58,726 nt of DNA from a virus (IMGVR_UViG_3300010391_000099:1-58726), one strand, 5' to 3'; positions 1 through 8,292 are shown, numbered from the stretch's first letter. The notes: generated by a model not told the origin, from the sequence alone. Numbers and translations are program-made.

Positions 1-75
1 GATGCGCGTGGTCGTGAGTGGTTGACAACGCACGGCTACGATCTTCCGCCGTCCAAGCCAGCGCCGGAAGTTTAG
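1..75 (+). CDS. 3' fragment of 79-aa protein (start at 58463)
   Basis: This is the last 24 codons plus TAG of the gene that is whole at 58463-58702; it appears here only because the contig ends are duplicated. See that entry for the full protein. On the circular map the gene is continuous and is followed by a 97-base gap before the HNH gene at 173. Confidence 0.85.
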   Translation, partial: DARGREWLTTHGYDLPPSKPAPEV

Positions 76-99
76 GGGAAAGTAGGCAGTGAGTAGTGC
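1..99. repeat. Left copy of 99-bp terminal direct repeat
   Basis: These 99 bases are identical to 58628-58726. The repeat lies mostly inside the 3' end of a gene (codons up to the TAG at 73-75), so it looks like the overlap left when a circular genome is assembled with a fixed word size, not a biological terminal repeat. A true 99-bp direct terminal repeat cannot be excluded from sequence alone. Confidence 0.95.
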
Positions 100-172
100 C
101 GCAGACCCTGACTGCGAGAAGTGAACAGGAAGGTAAGAAAAAAACTACCAATGGTGTCTTTGGAGTTATCGG

Positions 173-724
173 TTGGCAAATATTATTTGCATCCTTCCTT
201 ACGAGACCGATGAATTCAGCCTCGACGACAATACAGACCACCGTCCTCATCACCACGTTAGCCGGAAGCAGGCTGTGAAGATGGTAGATGCCGGAATGGT
301 GGATTGCTGGTTCGTACCAAGCAAAGCCTTAAGGCTGAAGAAAGAAATACCACTCAATTTCGACCCAACACTAATTGAGAAATTATCTGTTTTCAGAAAA
401 AGGCTTCAAGAAGAAATGGAAAGGCTTGATAGGGAAGCGAGGGAGTTTGTTTGTTGTTACTGCGGCGGTTCCCCGCCGCAGAAGGAGAGACACATAGACC
501 ACGTGATACCAAGAGTGGTAGGTGGGCCAGATGAATCATGGAACAAGGTTCAAGCGTGCTCAGCCTGCAATTGCAAGAAGAAAGACAAGGTGATGATTCC
601 CGACAATGTTCCAGAAGAATTTTGGAACAAGGCATTGAAATGGGCTGCTGCGTACAAAGCAATCATAAGGGCTAAGCATTGGGCCGAATTCTTGGAGTCG
701 CGGTGGCGCATTCTATCTGCGTAG
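173..724 (+). CDS. HNH endonuclease with phage-specific N-terminal module
   Basis: A 183-aa protein that likely cuts DNA. The HNH core is in the second half: a Cys pair near residues 94-97, the motif HIDHVIPR at 107-114, an Asn near 124 and a second zinc pair CSAC at 129-132. The N-terminal third (about 28-62) resembles the next protein (703-1002), so this is an HNH domain attached to a module made in this phage. The start is TTG at 173: GGAG at 162-165 is seven bases upstream and no ATG fits the frame. It lies about 1.4 kb before the terminase genes; HNH proteins next to terminase often assist packaging in other phages, but that role is inference here. A homing nuclease is the alternative. 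Confidence 0.85.
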   Translation: MANIICILPYETDEFSLDDNTDHRPHHHVSRKQAVKMVDAGMVDCWFVPSKALRLKKEIPLNFDPTLIEKLSVFRKRLQEEMERLDREAREFVCCYCGGSPPQKERHIDHVIPRVVGGPDESWNKVQACSACNCKKKDKVMIPDNVPEEFWNKALKWAAAYKAIIRAKHWAEFLESRWRILSA

Positions 725-1002
725 TCCCGCCCTGGTGGACGGTCAAAGAGTTTTCGGTGCACAGTTGCCGGGACAAGAGCCACACGCACATTTCTTGGAA
801 AAAGTTCGACGACCTTGAGTCTGCTGGTCTTATTCACTGGATTGTGTTCCGTAGAGTAGCAAGGCTCAAGCGCCAGGTTCCCCTGCGCGATGTCAGCGCG
901 AGAACAGGCTGGTATGTGATGCAGCAGGCCCGGTTAGGCCAGATGTGGGCGCAAGTGCAAGTGGGAGAGATACTGAGGCCAGCGACCCCCTTAGCTGAGT
1001 GA
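703..1002 (+). CDS. Small protein sharing the HNH protein's N-terminal module
   Basis: A 99-aa protein of unknown function. I place the start at GTG 703 because GGAG lies at 694-697; it then overlaps the HNH gene by 22 bases. Residues about 24-60 match residues 26-62 of the HNH protein in pattern: His-x-His, Ile/Val-Ser, Ala-Gly-Leu/Met, a Trp, then Arg-Leu-Lys and Pro-Leu. It therefore looks like the module of the neighbouring nuclease without the nuclease domain. Upstream in-frame starts exist (679), so the exact N-terminus is uncertain. Confidence 0.6.
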   Translation: MAHSICVVPPWWTVKEFSVHSCRDKSHTHISWKKFDDLESAGLIHWIVFRRVARLKRQVPLRDVSARTGWYVMQQARLGQMWAQVQVGEILRPATPLAE

Positions 1003-1015
1003 GGGAAAGCGTCCG

Positions 1016-1243
1016 ATGGGCCAGTGCAGCGAGGTTGGCTGCGCGAGAGAGACAATGGACGGACGGAGAATCTGCGGCGTACACGAAGAGCAAAGAGCGA
1101 GAGGATTTCGCGTGGTGTGGACAGGGAGAATGCCGCTGATGGGTTTGCTGGAGGAATTTCTGCGCCAGCCTTTCGGTGATTACGAGATGCCGAGACGAAG
1201 AGCAAGGGCGAAAGTAAATTTGCAGTCTTGGTACGGGAGCTAA
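1016..1243 (+). CDS. Small cysteine/histidine protein, possible zinc finger
   Basis: A 75-aa protein with Cys4, Cys9, Cys20 and His23 in its first 25 residues (pattern C-x4-C-x10-C-x2-H), a spacing that could bind one zinc ion. The rest is basic, with an Arg-rich stretch near the C-terminus. The ATG at 1016 follows the upstream stop by 14 bases. No family recognised. It is part of a run of tiny genes just before the terminase genes. Confidence 0.55.
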   Translation: MGQCSEVGCARETMDGRRICGVHEEQRARGFRVVWTGRMPLMGLLEEFLRQPFGDYEMPRRRARAKVNLQSWYGS

Positions 1244-1247
1244 AAAG

Positions 1248-1412
1248 ATGCCGCTAGGCCCAGGAGTCAGGTTCAGGATGAAGAAAACCCCGAAGGGAAA
1301 TGTGCGGCTGGCCTTTCGCGGCAACAAAGTAGTCGAAGCCAAGAACATGAAAACAGGCGCAACACACACGATGAGACGCAAGCGCCGCAAGATGGCGCGA
1401 GCCTTCGCTTGA
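1248..1412 (+). CDS. Tiny basic protein A (54 aa)
   Basis: ATG at 1248 begins four bases after the previous stop. The protein is very basic (about a third Lys/Arg) and ends MRRKRRKMARAFA. The next gene ends with a closely similar tail (KRKKLKKMAKAFS), so the two are probably related. Such charge could mean nucleic-acid binding. Nothing else is recognisable. Confidence 0.6.
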   Translation: MPLGPGVRFRMKKTPKGNVRLAFRGNKVVEAKNMKTGATHTMRRKRRKMARAFA

Positions 1413-1424
1413 GAGGAGAGAATT

Positions 1425-1568
1425 ATGCCCCGTGGAGTCGGCTACGATCTTCGCAAGCCCGCCGTTCGCAAAGCCTTGATGAAGCAGTCCGGCCAAGAGA
1501 TTGAGAAGAACCCCTTCGCTGGCAACAAGCGCAAGAAGCTGAAGAAGATGGCAAAGGCGTTCTCGTAA
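1425..1568 (+). CDS. Tiny basic protein B (47 aa)
   Basis: ATG at 1425 sits behind a strong ribosome-binding site (GAGAGGAGAG at 1411-1420). The 47-aa product is rich in Lys and Arg and ends KRKKLKKMAKAFS, matching the tail of the preceding 54-aa protein. It could bind DNA or RNA, or coat packaged DNA; this is inference from charge and from position beside the terminase genes. Confidence 0.65.
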   Translation: MPRGVGYDLRKPAVRKALMKQSGQEIEKNPFAGNKRKKLKKMAKAFS

Positions 1569-1588
1569 AATAAAGAGAGGGAAACGGT

Positions 1589-2149
1589 TTGCCTGAGAAC
1601 TGCGAAGGTAACGTGCTTGTAACGACAGAAGTACAGCCTGCGGCCAAGCCCAAGAGAAAGCGCAAGCTGACACTGATGCAGCGCAAGTTAGCCAAGGCAG
1701 CGGCCCAGACAGGAAATATCTCTGAGGCTGGTCGCCTTGCTGGATACTCCCATGCGACTGCGGCCCATCGAGCCATGAAAGCCATCGAGCCTAAGCTGGT
1801 TGGAATCATGGAGAAGCACGGCCTGACAGACACCTTCCTTGTTGAAAAGTGTTTAAGGCCGGGCTTGGAGGCGATGGAAACCAAGTTCTTCGCCCATGAA
1901 GGTGAGGTAGTCACTGAGCGCGATGTAGTGGCTTGGGAGCCGCGCAAGGCTTTCTTGGACATGGCCTTCAAGCTGAAGGGAGCGTATCCGAAGAATGGCA
2001 ACAGCGATCACGTTGCGCCTATCGGAGTTGCCGTCCATTTGGTCATTGCTGACGGACGAAGAAAGGAAGCTGTTGTTGGAGCAGTCGCCCATCTGCGAGG
2101 TAGCGACGAATCCGTTAGCTTGGTTGACGAAGTGGACGAGAACCCGTGA
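1589..2149 (+). CDS. terS: Terminase small subunit (putative)
   Basis: A 186-aa protein. Residues about 26-60 form a helix-turn-helix of the terminase small subunit type (QRKLAKAAAQTGNISEAGRLAGYS region), after a basic lead. It would recognise packaging sites on phage DNA and load the large subunit. The start is TTG at 1589 with AGAGAGGG at 1574-1581. Its 3' end overlaps the large-subunit reading frame by 155 bases, unusually long for this genome. Position directly before the terminase ATPase supports the call; sequence similarity alone would be moderate. Confidence 0.75.
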   Translation: MPENCEGNVLVTTEVQPAAKPKRKRKLTLMQRKLAKAAAQTGNISEAGRLAGYSHATAAHRAMKAIEPKLVGIMEKHGLTDTFLVEKCLRPGLEAMETKFFAHEGEVVTERDVVAWEPRKAFLDMAFKLKGAYPKNGNSDHVAPIGVAVHLVIADGRRKEAVVGAVAHLRGSDESVSLVDEVDENP

Positions 2150-2699
2150 CGACCAGGACGCAGAGAACCCTTTCAAACCTTTCCCGGAGCGCGAGTACTT
2201 TCAAGTCATCTGGAATCTTTGGCAGTCTGAGCCAGTCCTGCTAATCGAGAAGTCGCGCACCATGATGCTGACGTGGTTGCTGGCCGGGTTGTGTATGCAC
2301 ACGGCGATGATGAGGCCAGCCACGACGGTGATCTTCTGGGCGCAGGATGAAGATCGGGCGCTGAAGCCGCTGGAGTACTGCGGGGTGTTGTGGGCGCAGC
2401 AGCACCCGAACCTGAAGATAGAGTTTCCGCTGGAGAAGCCCTGGCGAGAGCAAGGCTACAACAAGAAACGGCTTAGTAACGGCTCGGTACTACTGGCGTT
2501 GCCGGGTAAAGACCCGGAAAAAATACGAAGCGAGCACCCCACAATCATCATGATGGACGAAGCGGCGTTTATCGAGAACGGCGGGGAAGCATTCGACATT
2601 GCCCTGGCTACTCGTGTGCCTAAGATGGTGGCCGTAACATCAGCTACTCCTTCTTGGTTCAGGCAGGCGACGAAGAACGCCGTGGCGGTTCCGCTGTGA
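1995..2699 (+). CDS. terL: Terminase large subunit, ATPase part
   Basis: A 234-aa protein holding the packaging-motor ATPase. A Walker-A-like element (EKSRTMMLTW) lies near residues 84-93 and a Walker B (IIMMDEAAF) near 185-193, followed by the coupling motif (VTSATPS) near 215-220. The frame then closes at TGA 2697-2699, before the nuclease domain, which continues in the -1 frame. The start shown is ATG 1995; the conserved segment NPLAWLTKWTRT starts near residue 38, so part of the overlap with the small subunit is unavoidable. Together the two parts (234 + 301 aa) match a normal large subunit length. Confidence 0.85.
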   Translation: MATAITLRLSELPSIWSLLTDEERKLLLEQSPICEVATNPLAWLTKWTRTRDDQDAENPFKPFPEREYFQVIWNLWQSEPVLLIEKSRTMMLTWLLAGLCMHTAMMRPATTVIFWAQDEDRALKPLEYCGVLWAQQHPNLKIEFPLEKPWREQGYNKKRLSNGSVLLALPGKDPEKIRSEHPTIIMMDEAAFIENGGEAFDIALATRVPKMVAVTSATPSWFRQATKNAVAVPL

Positions 2700-3601
2700 A
2701 CGGCGTAACTCTTCGCCGCATTCCTGAGAACGGCATCCCCGTGCTCAGAGTTCACTACACATCAGACCCAACCATGACGCCGGAGCGCGTAGCGATTCTT
2801 CGCTCGCGGTACACATCGGATGCACGCTGGCGGCGTGAGATGGAGATCGAGTATGAGGCCCTCGAGGGTGAGCGGCTCTACCCGGAATACTCGCCGGAGG
2901 TGAACGACTGCGAACCGTTTGACGTTTCCGATCCTGCGCGCTGGACAATCTGGATGGGGTGCGACCCGCACGGACGGACGCCGCACGCCTTTGTGTGGCT
3001 GGCCTTCGACGCGGAAGGTGAGGCTGTAGTTTGCGGGGAGCTTTGGCCGAGTCGTCAATACACGGTGAGGGAGTACGCGGAGACCGTGGACTGGATTGAG
3101 TCAGACTCAGAAGGAAAGCCGCTGTGCTTCGAGTGGGCGAACGGCAAGGCGTTGCGGATTCACAAGCGGATAATGGACACCTTTGGCTCGAATGCCTACC
3201 ACTTCCGAGCGGGACACGCGCAAGAGCCGGGGGTAGATTTCTTCGACGCCTACAAGCAGAACGGTTTGACATTCTATCCCGCCAACAAGAGCAACCTGGG
3301 CGCGGTGCGGGATGAGATAGGCGAGCAAATGGTTCCTTCGCGCTTGGTGTTGGGAGACCAAGAGCGGATGGCTCCGCGCTTCCGTGTTTTCAGGCCGTGC
3401 GTAGAGACGCGCTCGGAGTTTGAGAACGTGCGCTTCCCTGAAGGAGATGCCGAGCGGCCAGGCGATGAGAAGCCGGAAACTTACAGAAAGCATTGCCTCG
3501 ATGTTATCCACTACGTCACCTCCGACAAGCCGCGTTTCGTAATGGTGCGCGGCGTGAGAGGCGATGGGTGGAAGCCCATCTACGCGAGCACGGGGTACTA
3601 G
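2696..3601 (+). CDS. terL: Terminase large subunit, nuclease part
   Basis: A 301-aa product if translation starts at GTG 2696, which overlaps the TGA of the ATPase part as GTGA. The RNase-H-fold nuclease is visible: first acidic motif in WMGCDPHG (near residue 82), a second region around FEWANGK, and the last Asp in HCLDVIHY near 277. It cuts concatemeric DNA during headful or site-specific packaging. GTGA coupling is used at ten other gene junctions here, so a two-cistron terminase is possible. A -1 frameshift fusing both parts, or an assembly indel, are the alternatives; no canonical slippery heptamer is visible at 2650-2699. Confidence 0.8.
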   Translation: MNGVTLRRIPENGIPVLRVHYTSDPTMTPERVAILRSRYTSDARWRREMEIEYEALEGERLYPEYSPEVNDCEPFDVSDPARWTIWMGCDPHGRTPHAFVWLAFDAEGEAVVCGELWPSRQYTVREYAETVDWIESDSEGKPLCFEWANGKALRIHKRIMDTFGSNAYHFRAGHAQEPGVDFFDAYKQNGLTFYPANKSNLGAVRDEIGEQMVPSRLVLGDQERMAPRFRVFRPCVETRSEFENVRFPEGDAERPGDEKPETYRKHCLDVIHYVTSDKPRFVMVRGVRGDGWKPIYASTGY

Positions 3602-3610
3602 ACCTAGCTG

Positions 3611-5683
3611 ATGCCGATTGATTCGGTTGTCTCCGATGTCCTAGAGCAGCGCAAGCAATCACTGGACTGGTTTTCGACCAACTATTACGGGGAACTGGCG
3701 GAGATTTACCGCAACATCAAGTGCCGCACTGTACCCATCACCGATCCCAAGACAGGGAAGGAAATAACCGACCGAACGAACGTTTGTTTGCCCGACCACG
3801 CGGTTATGGTGCGGCGGGGCACGGCGCGGCTGACGCAAAACGCGCCCAACTTGAAGGTGCGCGGCGGGCTAAATCAAGAGCAGCGCGACAAGGTTTCGCA
3901 CTTGCTGATGTTCCAATGGGACAGGAGCAGGCAGCAGAGGGTTTTTCGGCAGGTAGTCCACCAGGCGAAGGCGTTTGGCTGGTCAGTGGACAAGACCTAT
4001 TGGGATCGGGTGCAGATAGTACGGCGGCTGAGGCGGGCTACGCAGAAGTTGACGAGAGAAGACTTGCTGAGGCTGAAGGGAGTGCCGGAAGAAGAGGCAG
4101 CCCAGCAAATAAGCCAGATGGGGCCAGAGTTGTCAGAAGCGGAGATCACCGTAGCCCTAGCTGAGAACGGCGACGAAGTTTCGATGGGCGTTCCGGTGCT
4201 GAAGTACGAAGGGCCGGTCGGGGAGAGAATCTTCATCGGGGACATCTTCCCTGAGCCTGGGTTTCAGAGTTTGCACAAGTCGGCCTACATCATCGAGCAA
4301 GGCTTGTGGGATGAAGCCCGCTGCCGCTACTGGGTAAAGCAGAAGACGATGAACCCGGAGACAGGGGAAGAGTTGCCGGTGTTCAAAGAGGCAGAGGTTG
4401 AGGAGTTGCTGAAGTCGGGTGGCCGGACGCAGGGCAACCTGGCGCAAGGCAAGCAAGACCTTCGCTCGCAGTTGCGCGAAGCCATCAAGCAGACCGAGCC
4501 GCAGATTGAGCCGCGCCTGATAGGGCAGAAATACCTGGTATACGAGCGGCACACCTTTGAGAAAGGCCGGGGAAGGATTGACTGGATAGGGGAAGAGAAG
4601 GTCCATTTGGGAACAATGTGGTATCCGTGGGACACCTATGGGCGCTACATTTACAACGAACTGGTGTTATGGCCCGACTTGTTGGGCGGGATTGGGGATT
4701 CGGTCACGCGGGTAACGCGGTTCATCATGCAGTTGCGAAACACGCGGGCCAATCAGACCACCGACTTCATCAACAAGAAGCTGCGGCCTATGGTCACAGA
4801 ACTTGACACCGCCGACATCACCGACGAATCGTTTGTGCGGTACGCGGCGTTCACCTCGGTTCGAGTGAAAGACCACCGCGACTTGCAGGCGTTTCAGGAT
4901 CACCCGTTTCCGGCGGAGGCTTTTTCCGACCAAGCGCAATACATCCGCGAGATGCAGCAAGTAGACAGCGGGGCGGCTGACTTCGCGCCGGGAACACCGA
5001 GCGTCCCGCAAGCCGGGAGGCTGGCGACGGCTCTAGTGTTGCAACAGAAGGCTACCGACGTAGTAACCGCCGATGAGTTGCGCCAGGTAGACGAGTACTT
5101 GCGGGACGTGCTGGAGCTTCGCCTAGCAATGACCCAACAGGTAATGCAGGAGACGGCTGAGATTCAGACAGGGGTAAAGGAAGTAGTCGAGGCGGAAGGG
5201 ATTCGCAACGAAGGTATGCCCGCGATCCTCAAGGTTGACCCGCTAGAGATTCAAGAGGACTTCGAGATTTTCCCGGAGACAGGCTCGACGCTGGCGCAGG
5301 ATGACGAGTTCAAGCGAGCAGCGCGGGAGAAGTTCTACGTTTTGGCATCGAGCAACCCGCAGTTGTTCAACCAGCGGAAGGCAGCGGAGTTGTTGGTCGA
5401 GACCATCCCCGGACTGACGAAGGAGGAGGCGTTGAACCCGCCACCGCAAGGGCCGCAGATACCTCCTCCGCGAATGAGCGTAACGCTTTCCATGAAGCCC
5501 GCCGACTTGCCGGGAGACTTATTGGCGATGTTACTGGAGCAGGCTGGTTTGCCGAGCGAGGGCTTGAAAGCGCAGAGAGCCTTAGCACTTCCACGCCAAG
5601 TAGCAGACGCAGCGGAAGCGATTGACGAGTTGAACCAGCCGGTGATGGTTGAAGCCGGAGAGCACGGGGACGAAGGAGAGTAA
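3611..5683 (+). CDS. Portal protein
   Basis: A 690-aa protein located directly after terminase, the normal place for the dodecameric portal through which DNA enters and leaves the head. Length, Gln/Glu-rich helical C-terminus and the central aromatic-rich segments (for example [16 protein letters not shown] near residue 335) fit large podovirus-type portals. I see no protease or MuF fusion. The ATG at 3611 follows the terminase stop by nine bases with no good ribosome-binding site, suggesting translational coupling. The assignment rests on position, size and general composition, not on a decisive motif. Confidence 0.8.
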   Translation: MPIDSVVSDVLEQRKQSLDWFSTNYYGELAEIYRNIKCRTVPITDPKTGKEITDRTNVCLPDHAVMVRRGTARLTQNAPNLKVRGGLNQEQRDKVSHLLMFQWDRSRQQRVFRQVVHQAKAFGWSVDKTYWDRVQIVRRLRRATQKLTREDLLRLKGVPEEEAAQQISQMGPELSEAEITVALAENGDEVSMGVPVLKYEGPVGERIFIGDIFPEPGFQSLHKSAYIIEQGLWDEARCRYWVKQKTMNPETGEELPVFKEAEVEELLKSGGRTQGNLAQGKQDLRSQLREAIKQTEPQIEPRLIGQKYLVYERHTFEKGRGRIDWIGEEKVHLGTMWYPWDTYGRYIYNELVLWPDLLGGIGDSVTRVTRFIMQLRNTRANQTTDFINKKLRPMVTELDTADITDESFVRYAAFTSVRVKDHRDLQAFQDHPFPAEAFSDQAQYIREMQQVDSGAADFAPGTPSVPQAGRLATALVLQQKATDVVTADELRQVDEYLRDVLELRLAMTQQVMQETAEIQTGVKEVVEAEGIRNEGMPAILKVDPLEIQEDFEIFPETGSTLAQDDEFKRAAREKFYVLASSNPQLFNQRKAAELLVETIPGLTKEEALNPPPQGPQIPPPRMSVTLSMKPADLPGDLLAMLLEQAGLPSEGLKAQRALALPRQVADAAEAIDELNQPVMVEAGEHGDEGE

Positions 5684-5693
5684 GGAGATGGCG

Positions 5694-5897
5694 ATGGCGA
5701 CAGGAAGGGTGAAGTGGTTCAACAGCAAGAAGGGTTTTGGATTCATCGGGCAGGGCGAAGGGCAGCCGGACATTTTCGTTCACTTCTCGCAGATTGAAAT
5801 GGACGGCTACCGCGAGTTGAAGCAAGGGCAGGAAGTGGAGTTTGAAGTATCGCAAGGCGAGAAGGGGCCGATGGCCGTAGGGGTGAAGGCAATCTAG
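5694..5897 (+). CDS. CspA-family cold-shock RNA/ssDNA-binding protein
   Basis: A 67-aa single OB-fold protein that binds single-stranded RNA or DNA and melts RNA structure. Both nucleic-acid motifs are intact: RNP1 (KGFGFI, residues 13-18) and RNP2 (DIFVHF, residues 26-31). I choose ATG 5694 because AAGGAG (5682-5687) is six bases upstream; an in-frame ATG at 5688 abuts that site. It lies ten bases after the portal stop, in the late structural operon, an odd place for an RNA chaperone. It may aid late mRNA translation or be a moron; this is inference. Confidence 0.95.
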   Translation: MATGRVKWFNSKKGFGFIGQGEGQPDIFVHFSQIEMDGYRELKQGQEVEFEVSQGEKGPMAVGVKAI

Positions 5898-6157
5898 TGG
5901 CAGAGCAAGACCGGCTGGAGCTTGAAGACAGGCGGGCATTGGAAGAAATCTTTGCCAACGAGCGATTGAAGGGGGCGCTGATTCGGGTGCTGTCCATCGA
6001 AGCGGGCCAGTGGCGAAGAAGGTTGGAAGCGGAAGCCTCAGCGCCGTTTCGCGGGGGAGAATCCATCGAGCAGTTGCTACGGTTGCGAGAGTTGGCGGTA
6101 CGAGCGCGGCAGTTGGATGAAACGATGAACGCCTTGAAAGGAAGGATCAGAGGATGA
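5897..6157 (+). CDS. Small helical protein of unknown function
   Basis: An 86-aa, charged, probably all-helical protein rich in Glu, Arg and Leu. The GTG start at 5897 shares its G with the TAG stop of the cold-shock gene, and its stop overlaps the next ATG (ATGA at 6154), so it is tightly coupled on both sides. Resembles small head-associated helical proteins in composition only. No family recognised. Confidence 0.65.
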   Translation: MAEQDRLELEDRRALEEIFANERLKGALIRVLSIEAGQWRRRLEAEASAPFRGGESIEQLLRLRELAVRARQLDETMNALKGRIRG

Positions 6158-7212
6158 AAGTCGCCGTTTTTCACCCCCGAAGCCAGTACGCAAGCTGGAA
6201 TATGTCGGGCGGCATCGTCGAGGTCTTGGGGCGGATGGGCCACCAAGCAACAGGCTTCCACTTGCCAGCAGTGAAAGAGTTGCCGCGCTATATGTTCGAG
6301 AAGTTGCAGAACCGTTTGCCGACGGCGGAAGGTTTGAAAAAGTTCGACCTAATTCTGTTGAGCGGCTTGGAGCATATAGTTCACATCTTGGACTTGCTTT
6401 ACGGCCTGTACGAGTGGAAGCACACGGTAACGGTTCCAAAGGCGGCGTGGTATCACGAGTCATTCACGCGGCCCGACGTGATGATTGATTTTCATCCCTT
6501 GCGTCCGTGGGCAGACGACCATTTCTTTCCCGCGTGCCAGGATGCGGAGATGTTCGACCAAGAGGCGTTTGAAGCGCAAGGACATAGCCACTGGTTGCCG
6601 CTGGGGGTGGATACGGAAGTTTTTAGGCCGTGCGTGGAGAATGGCTGTGAATTACCTTCTCCGCATGGGCACTGGTTTGAGAACCTGAAGACCTACGACT
6701 GCGCCTTCATCGGCCTGCTCTACGGCCCGCGCCAGCAATACGTCCAAAAGCTCTCCGCTCACCTGAAGGATGTTGAACTGCACTACGGGCAGGTCGGTGT
6801 CTACGATATTTCGGGAGTGTTAGAGAAGCGGACGGCGGAATTGCTGGCGGACAACTACCGCAAGATCAAAGTGTTTTTGAACCTGCCGTCGCTATCGAAG
6901 TTGCTGGTGTCGAAGGTCTACGAAGTGATGGCTTGCGGAACGTTTCTGTTGACTCCGGCGCTGGAAGGCACGGAACCGCAGCGGCGGAACATGAACCTGT
7001 TCCAGAGCGGCGAACACTGCATTTTCTACCGAGCGACGAATTTGCCCTACATCAACCAGCTTTTGCGGGACTACAGCAGCGCGGAGAAGGACGACGAGCG
7101 GGAGAAGATAGCTAGGGCTGGCTGCGAGCTAGTGCAGCGCGAGCACAGCTTAGAGAAGCGGCTGGCCTTGATGATGGAGAAGGTCGGAAACAAGGTGGAG
7201 AGCGTTAGCTAA
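6154..7212 (+). CDS. Glycosyltransferase, CgeB / GT4-like
   Basis: A 352-aa enzyme predicted to transfer a sugar from a nucleotide-sugar donor. Features of CgeB-like GT-B enzymes are seen: an N-terminal start KVAVFHPRSQY, a central WLPLGVDTEVFRP segment near residue 150 and the C-terminal donor-site region SKVYEVMACGTFLLTP near 252-267. The ATG overlaps the previous stop (ATGA). It opens a cassette with a radical SAM enzyme and two methyltransferases. The acceptor is unknown: virion protein, DNA base or host surface glycan are all possible. Confidence 0.85.
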   Translation: MKVAVFHPRSQYASWNMSGGIVEVLGRMGHQATGFHLPAVKELPRYMFEKLQNRLPTAEGLKKFDLILLSGLEHIVHILDLLYGLYEWKHTVTVPKAAWYHESFTRPDVMIDFHPLRPWADDHFFPACQDAEMFDQEAFEAQGHSHWLPLGVDTEVFRPCVENGCELPSPHGHWFENLKTYDCAFIGLLYGPRQQYVQKLSAHLKDVELHYGQVGVYDISGVLEKRTAELLADNYRKIKVFLNLPSLSKLLVSKVYEVMACGTFLLTPALEGTEPQRRNMNLFQSGEHCIFYRATNLPYINQLLRDYSSAEKDDEREKIARAGCELVQREHSLEKRLALMMEKVGNKVESVS

Positions 7213-7226
7213 ACAAGGAGAGAACA

Positions 7227-8292
7227 ATCAGCACGAACGTGGGTGAAAGATTCTCCGAGCTTCGTGTTCTCCGTTGGGGAGACCGCTTGCAGGCAGTGAT
7301 GGCGGGAGAGAAGCGCGGGCCGGTCAGGGTAAACATTGACCTGACGAATCTTTGCTCACATTCGTGCTGGTGACTGCTTCTGCGAACCTCTGCAATACCG
7401 AGAGGAGACTATCCGCGATCGCAAGCACACCTTGGCGACGGAGAAGGTTTTGGAAGTGCTGGAAGAATTGGCCGAGATGGACTGCAAGACGGTGAACTTC
7501 TCCGGGGGTGGCGAGCCGACGCTGCATCCCGACTTCGGGAAGATTCTCGGCAAGGCAGCGGAGTTGGGCTTCCGCACCTGGGTAGTAACGCACGGCGGGT
7601 TCATCCACAAGTGGTTGAACGAGCTTTTAATGGCAAGCCACGTGCGAGTGAGCTTGGACGCCTCGAATGAGTTTGAGCACGAAGAGATGCACCGCAGCAA
7701 GGCAGGAGAGTTTGAGAGAGTACGTGAGAACATCAGGGCACTCATCGCGGCCAAGAAAGGCTTCGGGTTTGGGCCGGAGATCGGGTTGAGCTACCTGCTG
7801 TGGCAGAAGAATAGTTCGCCGCAAAGCATCGAGAGAATCATCCAGTGGGCGGGTGAGGTAGGGGTTGAGTTCATCCACTTCCGGCCTCTTTCGATGGAGA
7901 CGAGCGCAGCGGGCGATCTGCCGAAGTCGGTGACGGACGCGATGGTGGCGTTGGAACGGATGGCTCCAGTGGTGGCGCGGCCTCAGTTGTTTCCTATCTC
8001 GAAGCGCGGGACAGATGTTTTCTTGCAGCGGGAGTTTGCCGAGTGCTACGCCTCTCTTTTGTTTGCCGTCATTGGGGCCGATGGAAACGTGCAGGCGTGT
8101 TGCGACCGCAGAGACATCCGCTTTGGAAACATCTACGACCGCCGGTTCAAGGACATCTGGCTCGGCGAAGAGCACCTACTGAAGCAGCAGAAGATTGAGC
8201 CGAAGTTGTGTGTGCGTTGTACGATGTGTTCCACCAACAGAGGATTGGGGAAGTACGTTGTGCGGGACGAAGCCCTAGCTGGTTTGATGTGA
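7227..8292 (+). CDS. Radical SAM/SPASM enzyme, frame interrupted in the cluster motif
   Basis: The coding frame starts behind AAGGAG (7215-7220) at a non-standard codon, ATC 7227, since the next usual start (GTG 7239) is 18 bases from that site. It reads to Cys43-x3-Cys47-Trp48, then hits TGA at 7371-7373. Skipping one base (+1) reads GAC TGC and restores the third Cys (Cys50), giving the exact radical SAM motif C-x3-C-x2-C, and the frame stays open to 8292. A glycine-rich SAM-binding motif (NFSGGGEPT) follows. The C-terminus has a SPASM-like zone: VQACCDRR, FGNIYD and CVRCTMC. It would generate a 5'-deoxyadenosyl radical. Programmed frameshift, decay and sequence error all remain open. Confidence 0.8.

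Noticed and set aside
22-27. TTGACA -35-like box near the left end (also in the right copy)
   Set aside because: It lies within the 3' end of the 79-aa gene and no acceptable -10 is found 16-18 bases downstream.
96-278. 60-codon rightward frame before the HNH gene
   Set aside because: It overlaps the HNH N-terminus in another frame, has no good ribosome-binding site and reads as random Thr/Ser-rich sequence.
2650-2699. Canonical -1 slippery heptamer in the terminase overlap
   Set aside because: No X-XXY-YYZ heptamer in the right frame and no convincing downstream stem was found, so a classical programmed -1 shift is not supported.
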